Assembly: GCA_015207155.1 (NCBI GenBank)
Contig: JADEXK010000005.1
Coordinates: 79,410 to 143,409 of the forward strand
Length of the DNA: 64,000 nt
Direction: 5' to 3'
Source of the DNA: Nostocales cyanobacterium LEGE 11386
GTDB taxonomy: Bacteria > Cyanobacteriota > Cyanobacteriia > Cyanobacteriales > Nostocaceae
Position 1 is the stretch's first letter, and the number at the start of each line of letters is the position of its first letter. The notes beneath the pieces are model-generated. The model saw only the letters and a list, made by a program, of their open reading frames with translations, was not told the origin of the DNA and made no database searches. Of the stretch, positions 63,933 to 64,000 are shown in pieces. A program made the position numbers and the translations under genes.

Positions 63933-64000
63933 GGGGACAAGGGGAGATTACTGATATTAAGTTCTTTCTCCCCATCCCCCCATCTCTCTACTCCCTACTC

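Overview
The window comes from a filamentous, probably heterocyst-forming cyanobacterium (Nostocales; genus not decidable from the sequence). The evidence is dense HIP1-type GCGATCGC sites, an oxygen-dependent chlorophyll cyclase (acsF), a cyAbrB regulator, cyanobacteriochrome-type GAF domains, a cyanobacterial exosortase/PEP-CTERM pair, short tandemly repeated repetitive (STRR) sequences, and many dispersed palindromic repeats. GC content is low to moderate, and most genes lack a strong Shine-Dalgarno sequence.

Layout. 1-9 kb: a partial membrane protein cut by the left edge, an ArnT-like glycosyltransferase, a zinc-ribbon membrane protein, a ClC chloride channel, a cyAbrB regulator, an Rrf2 regulator, cobD/cbiB and pyrR. 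9-17 kb: a minus-strand signalling block with two hybrid histidine kinases, an Rcp1-type receiver and a GAF kinase. The GAF kinase has apparently lost its C-terminal receiver: decayed receiver sequence survives beyond an STRR array that itself holds two nested miniature elements. 17-22 kb: moaE, then a compact exosortase operon (exosortase, associated protein, HpsJ-like protein) and a PEP-CTERM protein. 22-47.5 kb: a large exopolysaccharide region with a Wzc-type tyrosine autokinase, eight glycosyltransferases in the cluster, an FkbM methyltransferase, an ABC exporter, a Wzy-like polymerase, two polysaccharide pyruvyltransferases, a MurB-like reductase, a SAM methyltransferase, a YdcF-like protein and a WcaF-like acyltransferase. 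47.5-64 kb: mostly conserved chromosomal genes (PIN/TRAM protein, hemW, tRNA-Arg, cutA, DUF2996, TM2 protein, acsF, pirin, a GHL10-type hydrolase), plus a stand-alone cyanobacteriochrome-like GAF protein and a secreted collagen-like protein.

How it fits together. The central 25 kb looks like a surface or released polysaccharide factory: Wzc, Wzy, many transferases and decorating enzymes (pyruvyl ketals, methyl and acyl groups, and possibly a lactyl ether made through the MurB-like enzyme). The exosortase system next to it would sort a PEP-CTERM surface protein, which in other bacteria is linked to exopolysaccharide. The points most worth following are the MurB paralogue between a pyruvyltransferase and glycosyltransferases, the single-domain dual-cysteine (DXCF) cyanobacteriochrome candidate, and the decayed kinase with nested mobile repeats that keep their target-site duplications.
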